Below are positions 43,812-57,999 of a DNA stretch of 64,000 nucleotides, piece by piece. Position numbers and translations under genes: made by a program. The stretch comes from Morinoia aosen (taxonomy: Eukaryota > Arthropoda > Malacostraca > Amphipoda > Talitridae), in contig CM059572.1 in NCBI GenBank assembly GCA_030386875.1, positions 38,871,732 to 38,935,731 on the forward strand, given 5' to 3'. The stretch's first letter is position 1; each line of letters begins with the position of its first letter. Below the pieces are notes generated by a model. That model did not search any database. It was not told the DNA's origin and was given only the letters and a program-made list of their open reading frames with translations.

Positions 43812-44189
43812 TCGTTCAGCAGGTCCCCTCTGGGAGAGACAGCCATTGTATCAATGGGAATTAGCGCTCCCAGGGGGAAAATGTGCGAGGGTCCGAGCTG
43901 AGAGTTAGGTAGGCCTTCTTTTTGTTGAAATAAATTTCTTTTGTTATGTTAAGAACCACCGTTTTCGGTTCACTGCTGTCCTGTTTTTTCAGCACCTGTT
44001 ACTTTCTTTTTCAACTTTTATCTTGTTTCATGAACTTCTTTCTCCACTTTCTGTTTTTATGCCCTTTCTGCATAGATTCCGCATTCCCTCATATTCATGC
44101 TAAATGGTGCCTTCCTCTCTTCGATGCACTTTTTTTTTAGCAGTTAGGGAGGCTTAAACTAACATAATCTAATCTCATTCAGCAGGTCC
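43812..44189 (+). mobile_element. Hairpin-SINE copy 12
   Basis: Element 43827-44174, flanked by TCGTTCAGCAGGTCC (43812-43826) and TCATTCAGCAGGTCC (44175-44189): a 15-bp duplication with one mismatch. Confidence 0.95.
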
Positions 44190-44258
44190 GGGACCCAATT
44201 TTCTAATGAATAACATCGTCGTAGCAGAACAGTCGACTACGTACGTTCTCGGCTCCGC

Positions 44259-44615
44259 TACGTTGTGTTTGCACTGTTGAAAAACCTCGAACTTATGTCT
44301 CTGCAGCGTTATGTTTGCACTAACGAAAATTCTCGAACTCGTGTCTCTGCAGCGTTATGTTTGCACTGACGAAAATTCTCGAACTCGTGTCTCTGCCACG
44401 TTATGTTTGCACTGACGAAAATTCTCGAACTCGTGTCTCTGCAGCGTTATGTTTGCACTGACGAAAATTCTCGAACTCATGTCTCTGCTACGTTATGTTT
44501 GCACTGACAAAAATTCTCGAACTCCTGTCTCTGCCACGTTATGTTTGCCCTGACGAAAATTCTCGAACTCATGTCTCTGCTGCGTTATGTTTGCACTGAC
44601 GAAAATTCTCGAGTT
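44259..44615. repeat. 46-bp tandem repeat, about 7.7 units
   Basis: Unit core: GTTATGTTTGCACTGACGAA, AATTCTCGAACTCGTGTCTC, TGCNNC. Units differ mainly at a 2-3 base spot (GCAGCG, GCCACG, GCTACG). It ends in CTCGAGTTCGAG. Confidence 0.95.
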
Positions 44616-44837
44616 CGAGCTTTTTGCCCAACAACGAGCGTAGCGAAGACATGGCTGCTGGCTGTCTCGCTTCGACAAAGAAGTTAATTGTTTAAGAATT
44701 TGGGCCAAGGTGGACCACGTGCTGTGAATTAACTTCATACTTCCAAATTGGAGAACATTGGGCAACGATTCGAGAAAATCATTCTCTGGGATTGTAAGAG
44801 ACAGGGTTTTTAGGAGTCATTGTTACTCTTGCTCTCA

Positions 44838-45103
44838 ACACGCTCACCGCGTTTCTGTGGTTCTAAACGCTGGCTTGGTTAGGTTGTAAGTAGCAGACTA
44901 CAGAAATCGACTTAAATGCTCGAATACATTTTTATCCATCCTAAGAAATATGAAACACAATTGAACGCGACATTTCATCTAGTATGATGAAAGTTATTTC
45001 TTAAAGAAGACGAAAAACAGACTAAATGTCATTCATTTATACCGGTACGTGAATGAACATTTACCGACTGGTACACATATGGCCCAGTACGCGGGGAACC
45101 TTC
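44838..45103. mobile_element. Dispersed repeat D, copy 1 (probable MITE)
   Basis: Matches 55336-55611 along its length: TTGGTTAGGTTGTAAGTAGC, ACAGAAATCGA, TTATACCGGTACGTGAATG and TACACATATGGCCCAGTACG blocks. Ends ACACGCTCACCGCG and, inverted, a CGCGTACTGGG-like end. Confidence 0.7.
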
Positions 45104-45369
45104 TAAATATGAGTATGTGTTGTAACTGTGTTTTTTTAAAAGTATTTTTCTTCATTAACGAATTTCTATATTTTTTTGAGTACACTGACTTTTCCAATCG
45201 TGATAAATTGAAATGAAATAAATTCTACAATAAATATCCCTTGGAGATTCAGATATCATTAAAAATAAATAAAATGCTGGCTTGGAGAGTATTGAAGCGA
45301 TTAAAATGACCGGTAAAATAATGAATTGGTTTGGTCAAAGTCATCTTTGAACTGTCGAAGTATTAAAAC

Positions 45370-46140
45370 TGGTAAAATCAATCAGAGGTGCCAACCAAAG
45401 AGAACGAAAAAAGTTCCTACACAAATCTGGCTAAAATGGTAGATGTGTTCATTAGGACATGTTCACATCACATCAGTAAGATCTACAAATCACCGGACAC
45501 AACATCAAGAGAAACGGCTCCTATTTTCAAGTGCAATGGAAGAAAGCCTGGCATGACCTGAAGCTATGCTTTCTCACATCTGCCAAGGCACGCTACCGAA
45601 AATTATCTTCAGCGATAAAAAAAACCATAACACCCCTCAAAATGGTCGATTTTCATTAAAGTGTAATGATATCAATACTAGAGTAGTTGATTACTCGAAA
45701 ACAAGGAGCGGTCTTGGTAATGGTGTGTGCAACCGTACCTCAAACCGTAAGAAGTCCTTCGATTTCTGTTGACCAAGGAATTAAAAAATTACAAAAACTT
45801 CATTCTAAGAGAATCATCATTACTTTGGGCTAAAAACGTTCAAAAATTGAGGATGACCATTTCAGCACAGGAGTGGTGGGCTTCTCGTGTACCCCAGTTC
45901 ATTTTTAATGAACAATGGCCTCCCTGATCGCCAGATTTGATTTTTATCGATTCCAGTATTTCGTTCATACTGGAGAGTGAGGTGTCAGAAACAAATCGCC
46001 GAAGTTTGAATGCTTTGAAAGCGAAACTCATTACACAGTGGGCCACATTCTGTAAAAGAGTTATTTTTGTGTCGTGCTCATCGTTTTCTAAGCGTCTCCA
46101 ACGTTTTGATCGATGCAAACGAGAGGATGTAAAATGAAAT
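45370..46140 (+). pseudogene. Tc1/mariner transposase relic
   Basis: Broken frames keep recognisable pieces in order: KIIFSDKKNHNTPQNGRFSL (first catalytic Asp in FSD), a decayed middle, then WPP.SPDL.FIDSSI..ILES (the PP.SPDL.P.d..W motif with the third acidic residue region), and RRSLNALKAKLITQWATF near the C-terminus. Stops and frameshifts make it non-functional. TIRs were not located. Confidence 0.75.
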
Positions 46141-47327
46141 GCGGGAATGCTAATAAATACTTGATCTTTCACTGGTTATTAATATTGTTTTTATAGCTAT
46201 TTTTTAATGAATGACGAAAAACTCATGGTGCTAAAGATTGAAAATATATTTGTGTCTCATGTGCTTTTTCAGTGCTGTGCATCTTTTTCTTAGAGTGATA
46301 TAAAAAAGTGAGACCTGCTTACGAAAAAATTTATTTGATGAATATTCTGAGAAGAAATAGAAATTTTATTCAGTATTGTTCTTCATCCATTTTAATTAAC
46401 GAAGTGTTTAATATCTGCATCGAGTAAATTGACGTTTTATCATGAAGCTCGCTAACCTACTTTTATGCTTCAAAAAAGCGCATAATTACGATAACTTTTC
46501 ATTCTTAATTATGAGCAGCGTATCAAATTTCTGACTTTTAGATTCAGTCATTTCTCCTGTTCTCCTTTTAGCATTACGCTCTTCTCTGAAGTTACTGTTC
46601 AACACCTCCGACTTATTCGCCTCCTCCGAGCTCTTTAATAAATGCACGAAGGTGAATTTCTATACAGTCATCGCTCTCTTGTACCTCAGCTACGTGTTAC
46701 TCAGCTAAACATTACTTTGCACTTAAATCTGCAGCTCATTTGACTCTTCACCGACCTCTGCTCGACAGGAAGATGTCACACCATCCTACAGTGGCAGCGA
46801 CTCTCACTGCGCTTTCATGGTTTGCGAATAAGTAATTAACTCGTGAGACGCTTTCCTGTTTGCATAGACCAGCACCGTTTAAAGCGCGCGACCGCCGGAC
46901 CATGTCAACGTCTGAACCTGACGCAGGCGAAAGTTTCAATTATTTGAGAGAAACTCGAACATCTGGCTTTCCGTATGCGAGTGCCGACCTGGAAGTCCGC
47001 ATATGGATTTAAAGTGTGAGAAAAGCCTTATTCTGGTGCCGAGATTTACGCCGATAATGAAAGCTCCCGGATGCGTTCGAAATGGCCATATCGAGAATGT
47101 CGCGCTGCAAAAGAATATGACGTGCTGGTAAGTTATGCGCAAAATAGCGTGGCGCACTGAGTTTCCTTGGGAAAAAGGACAGAATATTTCTGATGAGTTG
47201 TTGCCCAAAAGCATGGGAATGGTTTATCATTTTTCCTTCATCATTTATACTATACGAAAGCTTTAATATTATCATCCATCACTGCCGTGGCTTATAAAGC
47301 TTTAGATTGCGCAGAGAACATTGAAAA

Positions 47328-47665
47328 CTTATAATGAAAGCGGCCCGAGCTGAAAGTTAGGTAGGCTTTCTTTTTTGTTAAAATAGAATAGGTTTTTGTT
47401 TTGTTACGGACCATCTTTTTTCGGTTCACTGCTGTCCTGTTTTTTTTCAGCACCTACTACTTTCTTCTTCAACTTTGATCTTGTTTCATGAACTTCTTTC
47501 TCATCTTACTGTTTCTATGACCTTTCTCCATAGATTCCCCATTCTCTCATCTCCATACTAAATGGTGCCTTCCTCCTTCCTCTCTTCGATACGCTCTTTT
47601 TTTTTTTGTAGCGGTTAGGGAGGCTTAAACTAACTTATAATCTAATGTAATCTTATAATGAAAGC
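47328..47665 (+). mobile_element. Hairpin-SINE copy 13, 5'-truncated
   Basis: Element 47342-47651 begins at GGCCCGAGCTGAAAGTTAG, lacking the hairpin head. Perfect 14-bp duplication CTTATAATGAAAGC at 47328-47341 and 47652-47665. 5' truncation with a perfect duplication is the mark of target-primed reverse transcription. Confidence 0.95.
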
Positions 47666-50600
47666 ATGTCAATTGTTATTATTCCTGAACCCAATACGCA
47701 AAATATAAATGGACCTATTTTTACCATGCCATTGAAAATATGAAAATTGTTAATATTTCAGTGCCCAATTGAGGAAAACACGTAAATTGCAAGCAGTTTT
47801 TCGCTATAGTTTTACGGTATAAAGTTAGTTGTGACTTCTGTTAAATGGGATACTGTGTTATAAGCTAGCGAATCTATTCTCAGTGAAAGTGCTGAGCGCA
47901 TTCCTTCATTACTGAGGAATTAATGGCATTGAAATCGACCATTCAGTGTCATATGATGAGTAAAACTAAATGCCCGTAGGCAGGAGTTGATTGACCCCGA
48001 GACTACACATTAAAATTAATATGGAATGATGAAATGCACCGATAGCGCGCTGTTCTATTCTATTGCAGGTCTTCACAGACGTGAGATGCAGCCGTCAATG
48101 TGAGGTCAGGCGATCATTGTAATGCGCGTGGGAACCTTATTGAGTTGCACCTGATCGATTGCTGTGATCCGTTCTGCACAATCGTGTTGACGTCTCGCTC
48201 TGAAACTTTTGAAATGGGGGCCTTGATGTCACTATGGTTCATTAAGTCATTTTTCTCAATCAGTAAACTGAATGCCAGACATCTTCTGTAATATGTGTAC
48301 AGTCATAGGAAAGCTGTCATATTTTAAATCACGGTAACAATTTTGTGCACGGGAGTTCTTTACATTTCCTTCCAATTTTTACGTCGATTTGTGCCGTAAC
48401 CCTACCTATTTTTTGGGCACATTTCCTTGTCTTTCATCGTCGACAATTTTTTTTGTTATGCATTATTTCCATGACGAATTTTTCTAGTTAACTTTCCGTT
48501 GATTCAATCATAAAGTCTTATTTCTCAATAAATTTAAAGTATTCAAATTATATTAGATGATTATATTTTCCAAGAAATAAGGTCAATAGTTGGTTAAATG
48601 TGAGTTTCATTATTTCAATCTCCAGTAATTAAAGGGACAATCATTTGGATGAAATTATCGTAATTTCAAGTCAACATAGCAAAGTCATGGTTAATAATTC
48701 CAGAATGAACGTTACAATAAATCAATAATATTTCAATACTACAATCAGTTATTCTTCACTGAGTTCGAGGAAGGGATACACGCATAATGGTGACTAACAA
48801 TGTAATTGAAAACTCGTTTTGATGGAATTAGAGAAATAGAGGCGTGCAATCACTGGACAAAATAGTAAGTGCAAAGATACTCAATATCAAGATGAGCTGC
48901 AAGATGACGCTCAATACAACAGGGTCTCGATTTACCATGAATTTATAATTTTACATTGAGTGTCACACTTTTACATAAATAGACACCTCATCTGGCGGAG
49001 AACTAAAAGCTGTAAATGCAGACTGAGTCGAAAATGCTCAAAGTCAAGTATGGGCATCTTAAGAATCATGCATGGACCTAGCGGAAATGACATCCCTTCT
49101 TAGAAGGAACATCATGTGCCTCTAACAAGTCATTACGTTGAGCTGTTAAGGGGAATGTCGCTCGAGATCAATACTTTCGGAAAAAACTTAACAAAACGAA
49201 CAAATCCTATTCTTGTCGTAATTCTAAATTTATCTACGTCATAGTAATTTCCCTGCATTATTTATATTTTTACATGTTTATATTGAGATATCTCTGTCGT
49301 CTTGCGTCCTACTTGAGCATTTTGTATAATTAAAAGAGTATTACAAGTTCTTGTATCGTTCATTTACGATTGAACGTGTTTTTTTTGCTGGGACATTCTT
49401 CATTGAGCGACTGCCCAAGTGTGGTGCGTTGCTCATTGTAGGCGTGAGTGGCTTTTAGTTGGACGAACATGCTTCCGTATCGCTCCGGTGTTTTTATTCC
49501 ATTAACGGGCGTCTTTAAGGCCATGGGGAGTTTCTCGAAAGTCTTATCCTCAGCGGTGCTTTCGTCTTGCAATGTTCAACATAGATTCACCTGCCATGTG
49601 TAACATACCCATGACAGTTGCGAGTAGCCCCGCCAATATTATAATTTGTAAAAACAAACACATGGCGCTTTCCTTGACGTACTAACCTATGTATCTAGAT
49701 CTCAACATGAATCCCCTGCTATATAAATGAGAGCTTGCAAGTCTTCCTATATTTGGCATCCAAGAATAACCCTGATCAAACACAAAGCTTCCAGCACCAC
49801 AGCCTTGCACTCTACAGCCGATCGCTCTGGGCTACAAGGCAGGTGCACCGGCAAAATATTTGTGACAACCTTCACTCCCGCGGCCTTGAAGCTTGAAATA
49901 CGACCTCATTGCGCTCCCAACCCAAAAAGCGAGTAGAATCACTTCGATAAGAAAATATTTTTAAAAAACGATAGCGAAAATGAGTAAAATACTAGCTAAG
50001 CTATGTGTTATAGGATTTCTTATTGATCATACGCCAGATATAAGTGTACGTAAGTTATTTTTTAACTAGCAACGTTGGAATAAAATAAAATTTTGTGATA
50101 TTTAATTACTGCATTATCAATGAACGCGAGTAATAGTTTGCCAACAATGAGAACCTGCAGTGACTAAATAACTGCAGACGATTTTGCAAAGCAAGAAATG
50201 AATCGCCGAATCTCGCCTGAAATATGAACTCCTGAAGACTGAATTTGCGACATCTACTGCATTTGATGTTCCCGAGCATGGGAACGGTTGAGAAAAAATT
50301 TGCTAAGGTAGCTTAATTTTGGTGAATTATAAGTTACGTCAGACGAGCTCTGAGGGCGTCACGAGTTGAAGGCTTGTGTCCAGCGAGAATGTTCTTGCAC
50401 ATGTTATGTGGTACTGCTGTCTTGGAGGGATTTTGTAATACTCAAATTTCTGTTGAAAAATGACGACCGCGTGAATGAAGTTTGTATTGGTTTTGAAGTA
50501 TCTAGTTTGTTTTATTAAATACAACCCTGAAACTTTATCGATATTTTTGTATCAAAACTTCCCAGAATAGACGTGCCTTACACGAGCGAAATGAGCCCCT

Positions 50601-53600
50601 AAAAATAGACATCCATGACTCGACGTCGAGTTTGTAAAAGGCCAGTATACCTCGGTAATATTCCTTGCTCCCTGTACTGCATGAGACCTAATGCACTGCT
50701 GGCCTTGATCGATTCCCGAACATGGACACCGCTCGGGGCTTCTGTGAGGACGGAGGTGGGTCAATGCAAGGTTTGTCTCTCAAATTTATTCCGCAATAAC
50801 GGCGGTGCTCTATGACTCGAAGCAATAAACTACAGGACCACTGGGGGTCCGCGCAAAATTGCTCGGGTTTGCGGATGACGGCAGCGGAGTGCCCAAGATT
50901 TTGCGGAACGTCAAGCATCCTTCCCTTTCAGTTCCGCCGGTCCGGGCCGCATTCCCGGGCCTTCACGTCCAACTCGAACTGCTGCATTCCCATCGGGAAT
51001 GGGCATTCCCGTGAGACTTCATTTTGATGGCCCAAGCAAGTATTTGGAATGAAGAATTTTTATTAAGGAGCAAAAGTGAAGATTGGTAAACGCTAAATTG
51101 AGCGAATTGGAAATTGCGATATTCAATTCTTTATCAGAAAAAAGACAAAAATTTTTTCGTAGGCAATTTCTTCAGCTTTCGATAGTTTTATTAATTTTGT
51201 GTTTTGTTTTTTTGCTTCTTCGATGGCAATAATAGGATCAACTGAAGATCAATACCGTCGAAATTACGCCTATTGTGGCCTCTTGACTTCTACTATTGAA
51301 GAATAAGTTCCTCAAAATTTTTTTCCAGCATCAGACACAGGAATTGAAAAAAAAAATGAATTAGGGAAAGAGTTTATCCTGCATGAAAACACATAAAACA
51401 CAAGATCCAATTTCATAACGGCAATTACTTGTTGAAAAATATTTGTCTAAGCTACAACAAGTAAGAAGACAAGTATAAGAAACTAAATTATTTATTTTAC
51501 GTATGTATATACCTAACTGAACTTCATTTTAACACTGAATAATTTTCGTGAACTTGGCATAAGAATTTTCGTATCGTACAAACTAATGTTAGTTAATAAT
51601 TTACACATGAAAAAAATTATTGAAATCAATTGATTCATCACGTGGGGTACGTATTTTTCTAATGATCCAACTGAATAACCGATGACGCACTTTAACCGTA
51701 TAGACCAATAAAGATGCAATATAACCAACGGTGAACGAGCGTATCTTTCGCTTAAAATGCCGTTATTATGACACAGAAGGGATGGTTAACAAGCAAGTTC
51801 ATAGAATCTCACGAATATTGAAAATGCGCAATCGAGTCAGTCCGCTTTCGTTGGATCGGGGATATAGTTTATCAACTGTGCGTGCATAGGTGGACATCCT
51901 CACCAATAACATCGTGTGGTGATCTGAGGAGCCAGCGCTGCCCCTGATCATTCTTTTGAAGCAAAAACTGGGCTTTTTATTATGAATGGAAGTGGATTGA
52001 AACTTGACTTATGACTGGCATGTTAGTTTGACATTTAATTGGAATCCTCAGCAGAGGTGGCGATGGCGGCCATAGTTCAGGGGTGGCGTGAGTAGTCAGA
52101 ACTAATTTTTTATTTGATCTTAAATTCAATTCTTGACACGTAAATTGGCTTGTACTCTAGCTGAAGAAAAAGTGAACGTTAAAATATTTCCTTAGGGAAT
52201 TGAAATTCAGTAATAACAGTGATTAGAAGATTAAATTACTTTATCGCACATCTTCATACAGATTGAGTTTGGTCCTTAATTTTGTAGCAAAGGCTGAGAT
52301 GAAGGTGGTCAGAATTAAAAGAAAATTCCAGCATTTGATTGTTTCTGTTATTCACCGCAGTGTTAAAGTTTAACGCTCATATGTTTATCATAAATCCATC
52401 ATTTGTTTATTTTCATTGATTAGTTGTCATTCTTTAGTGGAGGGAATCAACCTTGAGAATAATAGCAGTTCTGCGTTAAATCCTCCTACATCGTTTTGAA
52501 ATACAAGCTTGTTAACTCCTACGCTCTCCAGCATGTTGGGCTGAAGTATAGCTGCGGGTCACGCTGTTGTCTCGTGCGCTGAAGCAACAAATATCTGGAA
52601 AATGCGACGCGAGTCCATGTCCTGTTATGAAAGATGTGCTCATTCAGAAATAATGACGTGAAGCTCAAGCAGACATGATCACCATGAGCTACTACATAAC
52701 CCTGGGCTTCGGGTTCGGGCGTGCTAAACTAATGGCAGCTGTGCACCTCGACAGGAGTATCATGATGTGTCTATGTTATCCGTTGCAAAGCGTCAGTGAC
52801 GCTTCTGCAATATCATATTATGTTACGATGTGAGGAACGGCGGGATTAGGCAAGGGCTTGTCTCTGATAGCTCTTCTAGTTGTGAGTTTCTTGAAACTGT
52901 AATAATGATGCCTTAGATGCTTACATTTCCGTCTTTATAATAACACAGGCAAATACTTACAAATGTTCGCTGACATTAAACTAATTTCCGATATCAATTT
53001 CTTGATCATCCGAAGTTCAAACCCCGCCTTTTACAGCAAGTCTCATGAGGAACAAAACTTCAGATTTAGCTGAATACCAATGTAGCCTGCAGGGTTATTC
53101 CAACAGCCAGTTGGCAATAAGTATGAAACGCCAATGTTCTACGAAACTATGAAAAATTCGGGATTATTTCGGGAAAAACGACTGGCCACACTATAGGTGT
53201 GCTTATCATTTTCTGAGCAAATTTGGACTGTCAGTTACTTTGAGGGGAAAATATTCCAGAGATTATTTTGGACTGTACGAAACAAGGCAGATGCTTATTT
53301 CACCTAATCCTAGTCCTAAAACTCCTCGGTTTCTCATTTAACTTTATAACCACTGAGTAGTATCGACAACCATTGAAGGGTCAGATGAGAGCATAAAAAC
53401 AGTATTCTCAGTAGTTTCCTTTTTTGCCATTAGTGTGAAAATCAGAGAAGAGTGTCAGCTAGAATGAGAAATTTCTCAGTTCTTTCGTTTTGTAGTTCCA
53501 TCTGTGCGTAAACCAACGATAACAGGATCGACTCGGACTGATAAAAACAGTATTCGCGAGTCTCAAGAAGCTTCGACCACCGCAAGCCTCTAGCTGCCAG

Positions 53601-55335
53601 CGTGAATTCAAGTGTTTCCTCCAGGCCACTAAGGACCAATTAAATAATGATCACCCAACATTTTATCAGCCAGATTGGGAGACAATTTACTCGTTCGGCA
53701 GTTAAAAGCCACTCTGGAAGAGTGTGATTTTGCACCCAGACACGTGCAGTCTAATCAGTAAATCTTTTAAATTATTTTGGGATTGCGATACCGATGGTCT
53801 AGATATCAATATGGGTATGTCTTCTAGAGGAGTTCTGCCCTGCTCTAACGATACTATTCGGTTGTTAATAGTTTGAAGCTGTATGAAGTTCAATGATCAT
53901 GGATGTTCATCTTAACTATAATATTTCCAATAGGTCGATTCTTAGGGAAATTCTTACCTATTCTTCCTTATAATTTTTATTATAAGAGGTCGATTCTCAC
54001 CTATAAGTTGTGAAGTATGCGTGAGAAATATTAACTCTCTACTTTTTTTTGAAATGGTCACGGACATCGTGTCAGGATGTGATAACATCGTGTTTCATTT
54101 CATCCTATTTTAAGTCGGAATGAGTGGTGGTGCGCTTGTAAAAATTTTCGGTTTCCCTACGACATTATTTGTCATGTCATCGTCGAGAAAGTTATAACAG
54201 GACTTCGTTGAGCTCTGTTGTTGTTTTCTGTTCCGCTTTCTCCAGCATGATTAATACGAGCGAGTTTCTATGAGAAAATAATGAAAACTCGGCTGTTTTC
54301 ACCACCTAATAATTGAATGGTAGTATTATGAGTATATCTTGTTCATGCATTTTGATGTTTTTGGTATGAGAATACATTTCTTGAGCTGTTTGCATTTCCT
54401 ACACAAAAATTCGAATGCTCATGAGCATTATTTCGTAACGGGGAGGGTTGCTGAATATTGCATCATTGTTTGTAGAGTGGCTTCCCTGCGTGCGTTGTTT
54501 CTCTGAACATTTATGCTTTTAAACCGTATTCGGGGATCAATTCGAATTTTATAATTATTTCTAAGGCTTCAATAGAGGTTCAGAGATGCTTTCTTGATGG
54601 AACAGACATTCCTGCTAGCATCCATACAAGCACTTTTATACTTCATAGTAATAATACTTATAGTTTGTAGAGTTATTTTTATAACTTATTCACAAACTAA
54701 GTTCAATTTCAGGTCATTTGTTAATAAAACTGTAAAAAACCTACAGAAAATTTTTACGCGAAGAAGTTGCTAGGAAATTTCGCTCATTATATGAGTATTA
54801 AAATGAATCATTTCATGTTACTTAAAAAATTACTGCATAAATGGTCTGCCAATGAACGCAGTGAAATTTCCAATTCCTGTGGCGAATTTCAGTTTTGTTT
54901 TCAGTTAACGTTGACTTAAAGGTCACCTCACGACGAATAGAGTCTCTGCTTGAAACCCAGTGCGCACCAAAGGCCTTTATGGAACCTCCGGCTCCTGAAC
55001 AGCAATCTTGCGGCAATCTGAGGGAAGGCCTCCAGGGAAATGTTGTGACCTCGTCTGAGAGCTGCGTCGGCTCCGGGTCTCGGGCTCTGGTCAGGTTACC
55101 ATCGTTGATTGCCGAGAAAATAAAATTATATCATTTAGGAAATGAAGGTAATGTTCATGCGATGAAGAATCGCTCTGTGGAAAGATGGGTAAATGTTCCT
55201 TGATTGATGTTTCAAGTAAATACACTGGAAACGGCGGGCATAATTGTTTATCGGGAATAAAAATAGGTGACCGCGCTAAACAAAATGCAAATGAAGTGCA
55301 TCAGCTGACTAGTGAATGAGCGACTTCCAGCACTC
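47666..55335. other. Long intergenic stretch, nothing recognised
   Basis: 7.7 kb without a gene, tRNA or repeat family that I can identify. Short open frames (for example 49727-49936, 50615-51027, 54895-55203) show no domains. Confidence 0.4.
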
Positions 55336-55611
55336 CCTAGCACCTTCACTGCGTTTCCGCGGTTGTTAACGGTTGGTTTGGTTAGGTTGTAAGTAGCAGA
55401 ATAGGGAAATCGATTTTCAAGCTTGAATAAATTTTAATTCTTCCTAATGAATATGAAGAATACAATTGCACGATAACATTTTACCTTGCATGATAACAAT
55501 TATTTTGCAAAACAATCGCGAAACAGATTAAATGTCGTGCGTTTATTACCAGCACGTGAGTGGGCAATTTACCTCTTGGTACACATGTGGCCCAATACGC
55601 AGTGAGCGTGC
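55336..55611. mobile_element. Dispersed repeat D, copy 2
   Basis: Starts CACCTTCACTGCGTTT and ends AATACGCAGTGAGCGTG: inverted ends CTTCACTGCG / GCTCACTGCGTATT. Body matches 44838-45103. A further start-like fragment (ACACGTTCACTGCGTTTCTG) is at about 62793. Confidence 0.72.
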
Positions 55612-57874
55612 TAGAGAGGGGTTGTCTGGTTCAAGAACTAGTTGGAGTTGAAGTGATAACAGATTAAGAACATCGGTAGTAAACTAAAGTGTAAATTTAC
55701 ACTCTTTGTTGGTATAAAAACTAAAACTAACCCATCACTGAGCACATTTGCCGAACACGTACACCTCAAGCATAGTTCATACCTCCATATGAACCTGATT
55801 TGTTTTTAAACTTTATGTACATTTCAAAGGTAGAAAACTAGTAACTGGTTTTGATACCTGAGTTTGAACAATTCATTAATGCATACCAAACTCATCGACC
55901 ATATCTGCAGTATGCGCATAAATTAACGTACAGGTATATCCCGTTTATTTATATCCATGGTCTGAGCCATATTTGCTATGCATTTGACCCACCGTTTTCT
56001 CTTCATACTTGTACGTAGATCTGCCTAAATTCTTCTTCAACACATGAACCTCGCTGATCATTGCTATGCTTGCCGTCGCTCTGTAAAATTTATTCACTAT
56101 TACTATGCAGGTAAACCTTTTTTATGTTTTCTGCGCCTGTGCTTAAACATACGTTATATTTGTCTCGAGCAAGAGGACTTGGCGAACACATTGTCACGTC
56201 ACAATGCGCCACACATGACACTACAAATTCGCCGTCCGTTATTCGCTCGACCGACGGAAGCCACAAAGGGTTGTCCAATTTGGGAGCCCTGATTGGGCGG
56301 TGCTGAACAAAAGTTTCGAGTACATATTTTTTGGGGACTATTGTTCTGCGTAGGCATTATTAATGTAGAGAGGGACAAAGCCTTTACGTTCGTTAAAATA
56401 TGCTGTTGATTCTTTTGAACATTTCGCCCAAATGATTGCTTTTGGCAAAAAATCAGTTGGACAAAGTGTAATCATTTTTAACCTAAATTTTAACTACGAA
56501 GATTTGCCCAGAACAGAACTAGTCTGATAGATGGGCTTTGTAGTTAGAGGAGTGTCTTTGTGTACGCAGTGAATATAACTGAAAAAATTTCCCATCATAT
56601 TTTTGAAACATTTAGTGCTTTGAACTCGATTGTTTTTCTATCTCTGAAACGATCCAATTCCCAATACCAATTGCTTGGTTCCGCCGTTGCTCGTACAGAA
56701 TTGGTCATTAATTGCTAAAATATTCCTTAGGCACACGAACTAAATCGAGAGTGTGGCCAGAGATGTGAGGTACTTCACACAGACTATCGCAAAAACTAAT
56801 CTTCAGCATAGCCTTTCGGTCAAATTAAACGAACGTTTTGCCTAGAAAGTAGAGCAGGAGAAAATCCAGGAGTAGTTAATAAAAGTTCCTTATGTGAGAA
56901 AGTTAAGTGCGGAATCACACTCTACTTGAACTCTGCTGAAGATTCATTAACCCGTTTACTTCTTCATTTATTTTGGTTTCAGTGGGACTTTTAGTAGTTG
57001 GTACAGCACAGAGCTCGCCACATTCTTCATCCCCAAAGATATTGTATTCTGCACATACTCTGGACAAAATTGCTTTCGATTATAGAGCTAAATAGTCTTT
57101 TCACTTCAACGTTATGGATGGCTGTTATTTTTTATATTGGTACAGAACTACCTCAAATTCATGACATCATCTGCCTATTCTCTCAGATTCATGTCTGTTA
57201 AATTTTTGAAAGGTTCCACTGTCAGTGTCTTCTATGAATAAATATTGAAGGCATTTTCTATCTCTCTCAATCTCACTGTATTATTCCGGAGAAATTTGGT
57301 CAAACGCTCACATTTTCCTGCCCATTGTTGGTAGAATTATTCGTTTTTCGCACCGTTCGGTCCCAGTTTATCGCTCACGGGTCTGAACGTTACTGGGAAA
57401 ATACTTCAGTGATTTTTTTTAGCACTTTTCATTTACTTTCACAAGGAATTCGTGTCAATTTTGTCATACCCATGTCTGTTTTCAGTGTTCAATATTTATG
57501 AAGGCCCAGAACACATTTTGTCCTTGCTATGCAAATTTTACAAATTTTAATTTCTGAAGAAACCCTCAAGTCTTCTGTGTTCGCGACAACGCGTTGGGCT
57601 ATAGAACTACAAGTGCAGTGTATGTTTATTGCTGAGATATTTAGGGGTACAGGGGTACAAATAATGAACAATTAGGTACAGGTACAAGCGAAAAGTTTTT
57701 AAGACTGCCTGAACATGCTTTCTATTTGTTATAATTGAAATTGGGGTTAATTTGATTTAGTGGCTCAAATACACTGCAACATCTGCGTGAAGAATTTTGG
57801 TGACACGTACAATCTTTACCACATTGAGTGCGATACGACCCATCGATGAGTCATTTGAAAAAGTTTTAACAATC
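55612..57874. other. Intergenic, nothing recognised
   Basis: No domain-bearing frames or repeats were found by eye. Confidence 0.4.
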
Positions 57875-57999
57875 TTTTAAAATTGATGATATTTAATGGA
57901 TTCAGTTGATATTTGATATTTATAAATTTCTAGCAACTTTTGAATTTAAATTTGAGTTGAATACTGAAATTCACTTTTACCCATCGCAGTCAACGTGTT
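57875..57999. mobile_element. TTAA MITE family C, partial copy 6 (inverted)
   Basis: Ends with ACCCATCGCAGTCAACGTGT; contains GAATTTAAATTTGAGTTGAA. Flanking TTAA mutated (TCAG). Confidence 0.6.

Noticed and set aside
45840-46172. 110-codon minus-strand frame
   Set aside because: It lies antisense to the Tc1/mariner relic, whose plus-strand motifs explain the sequence.
54895-55203. 102-codon plus frame
   Set aside because: Some coding-like composition, but no motif, splice partners or repeats support it; left as unassigned intergenic DNA.
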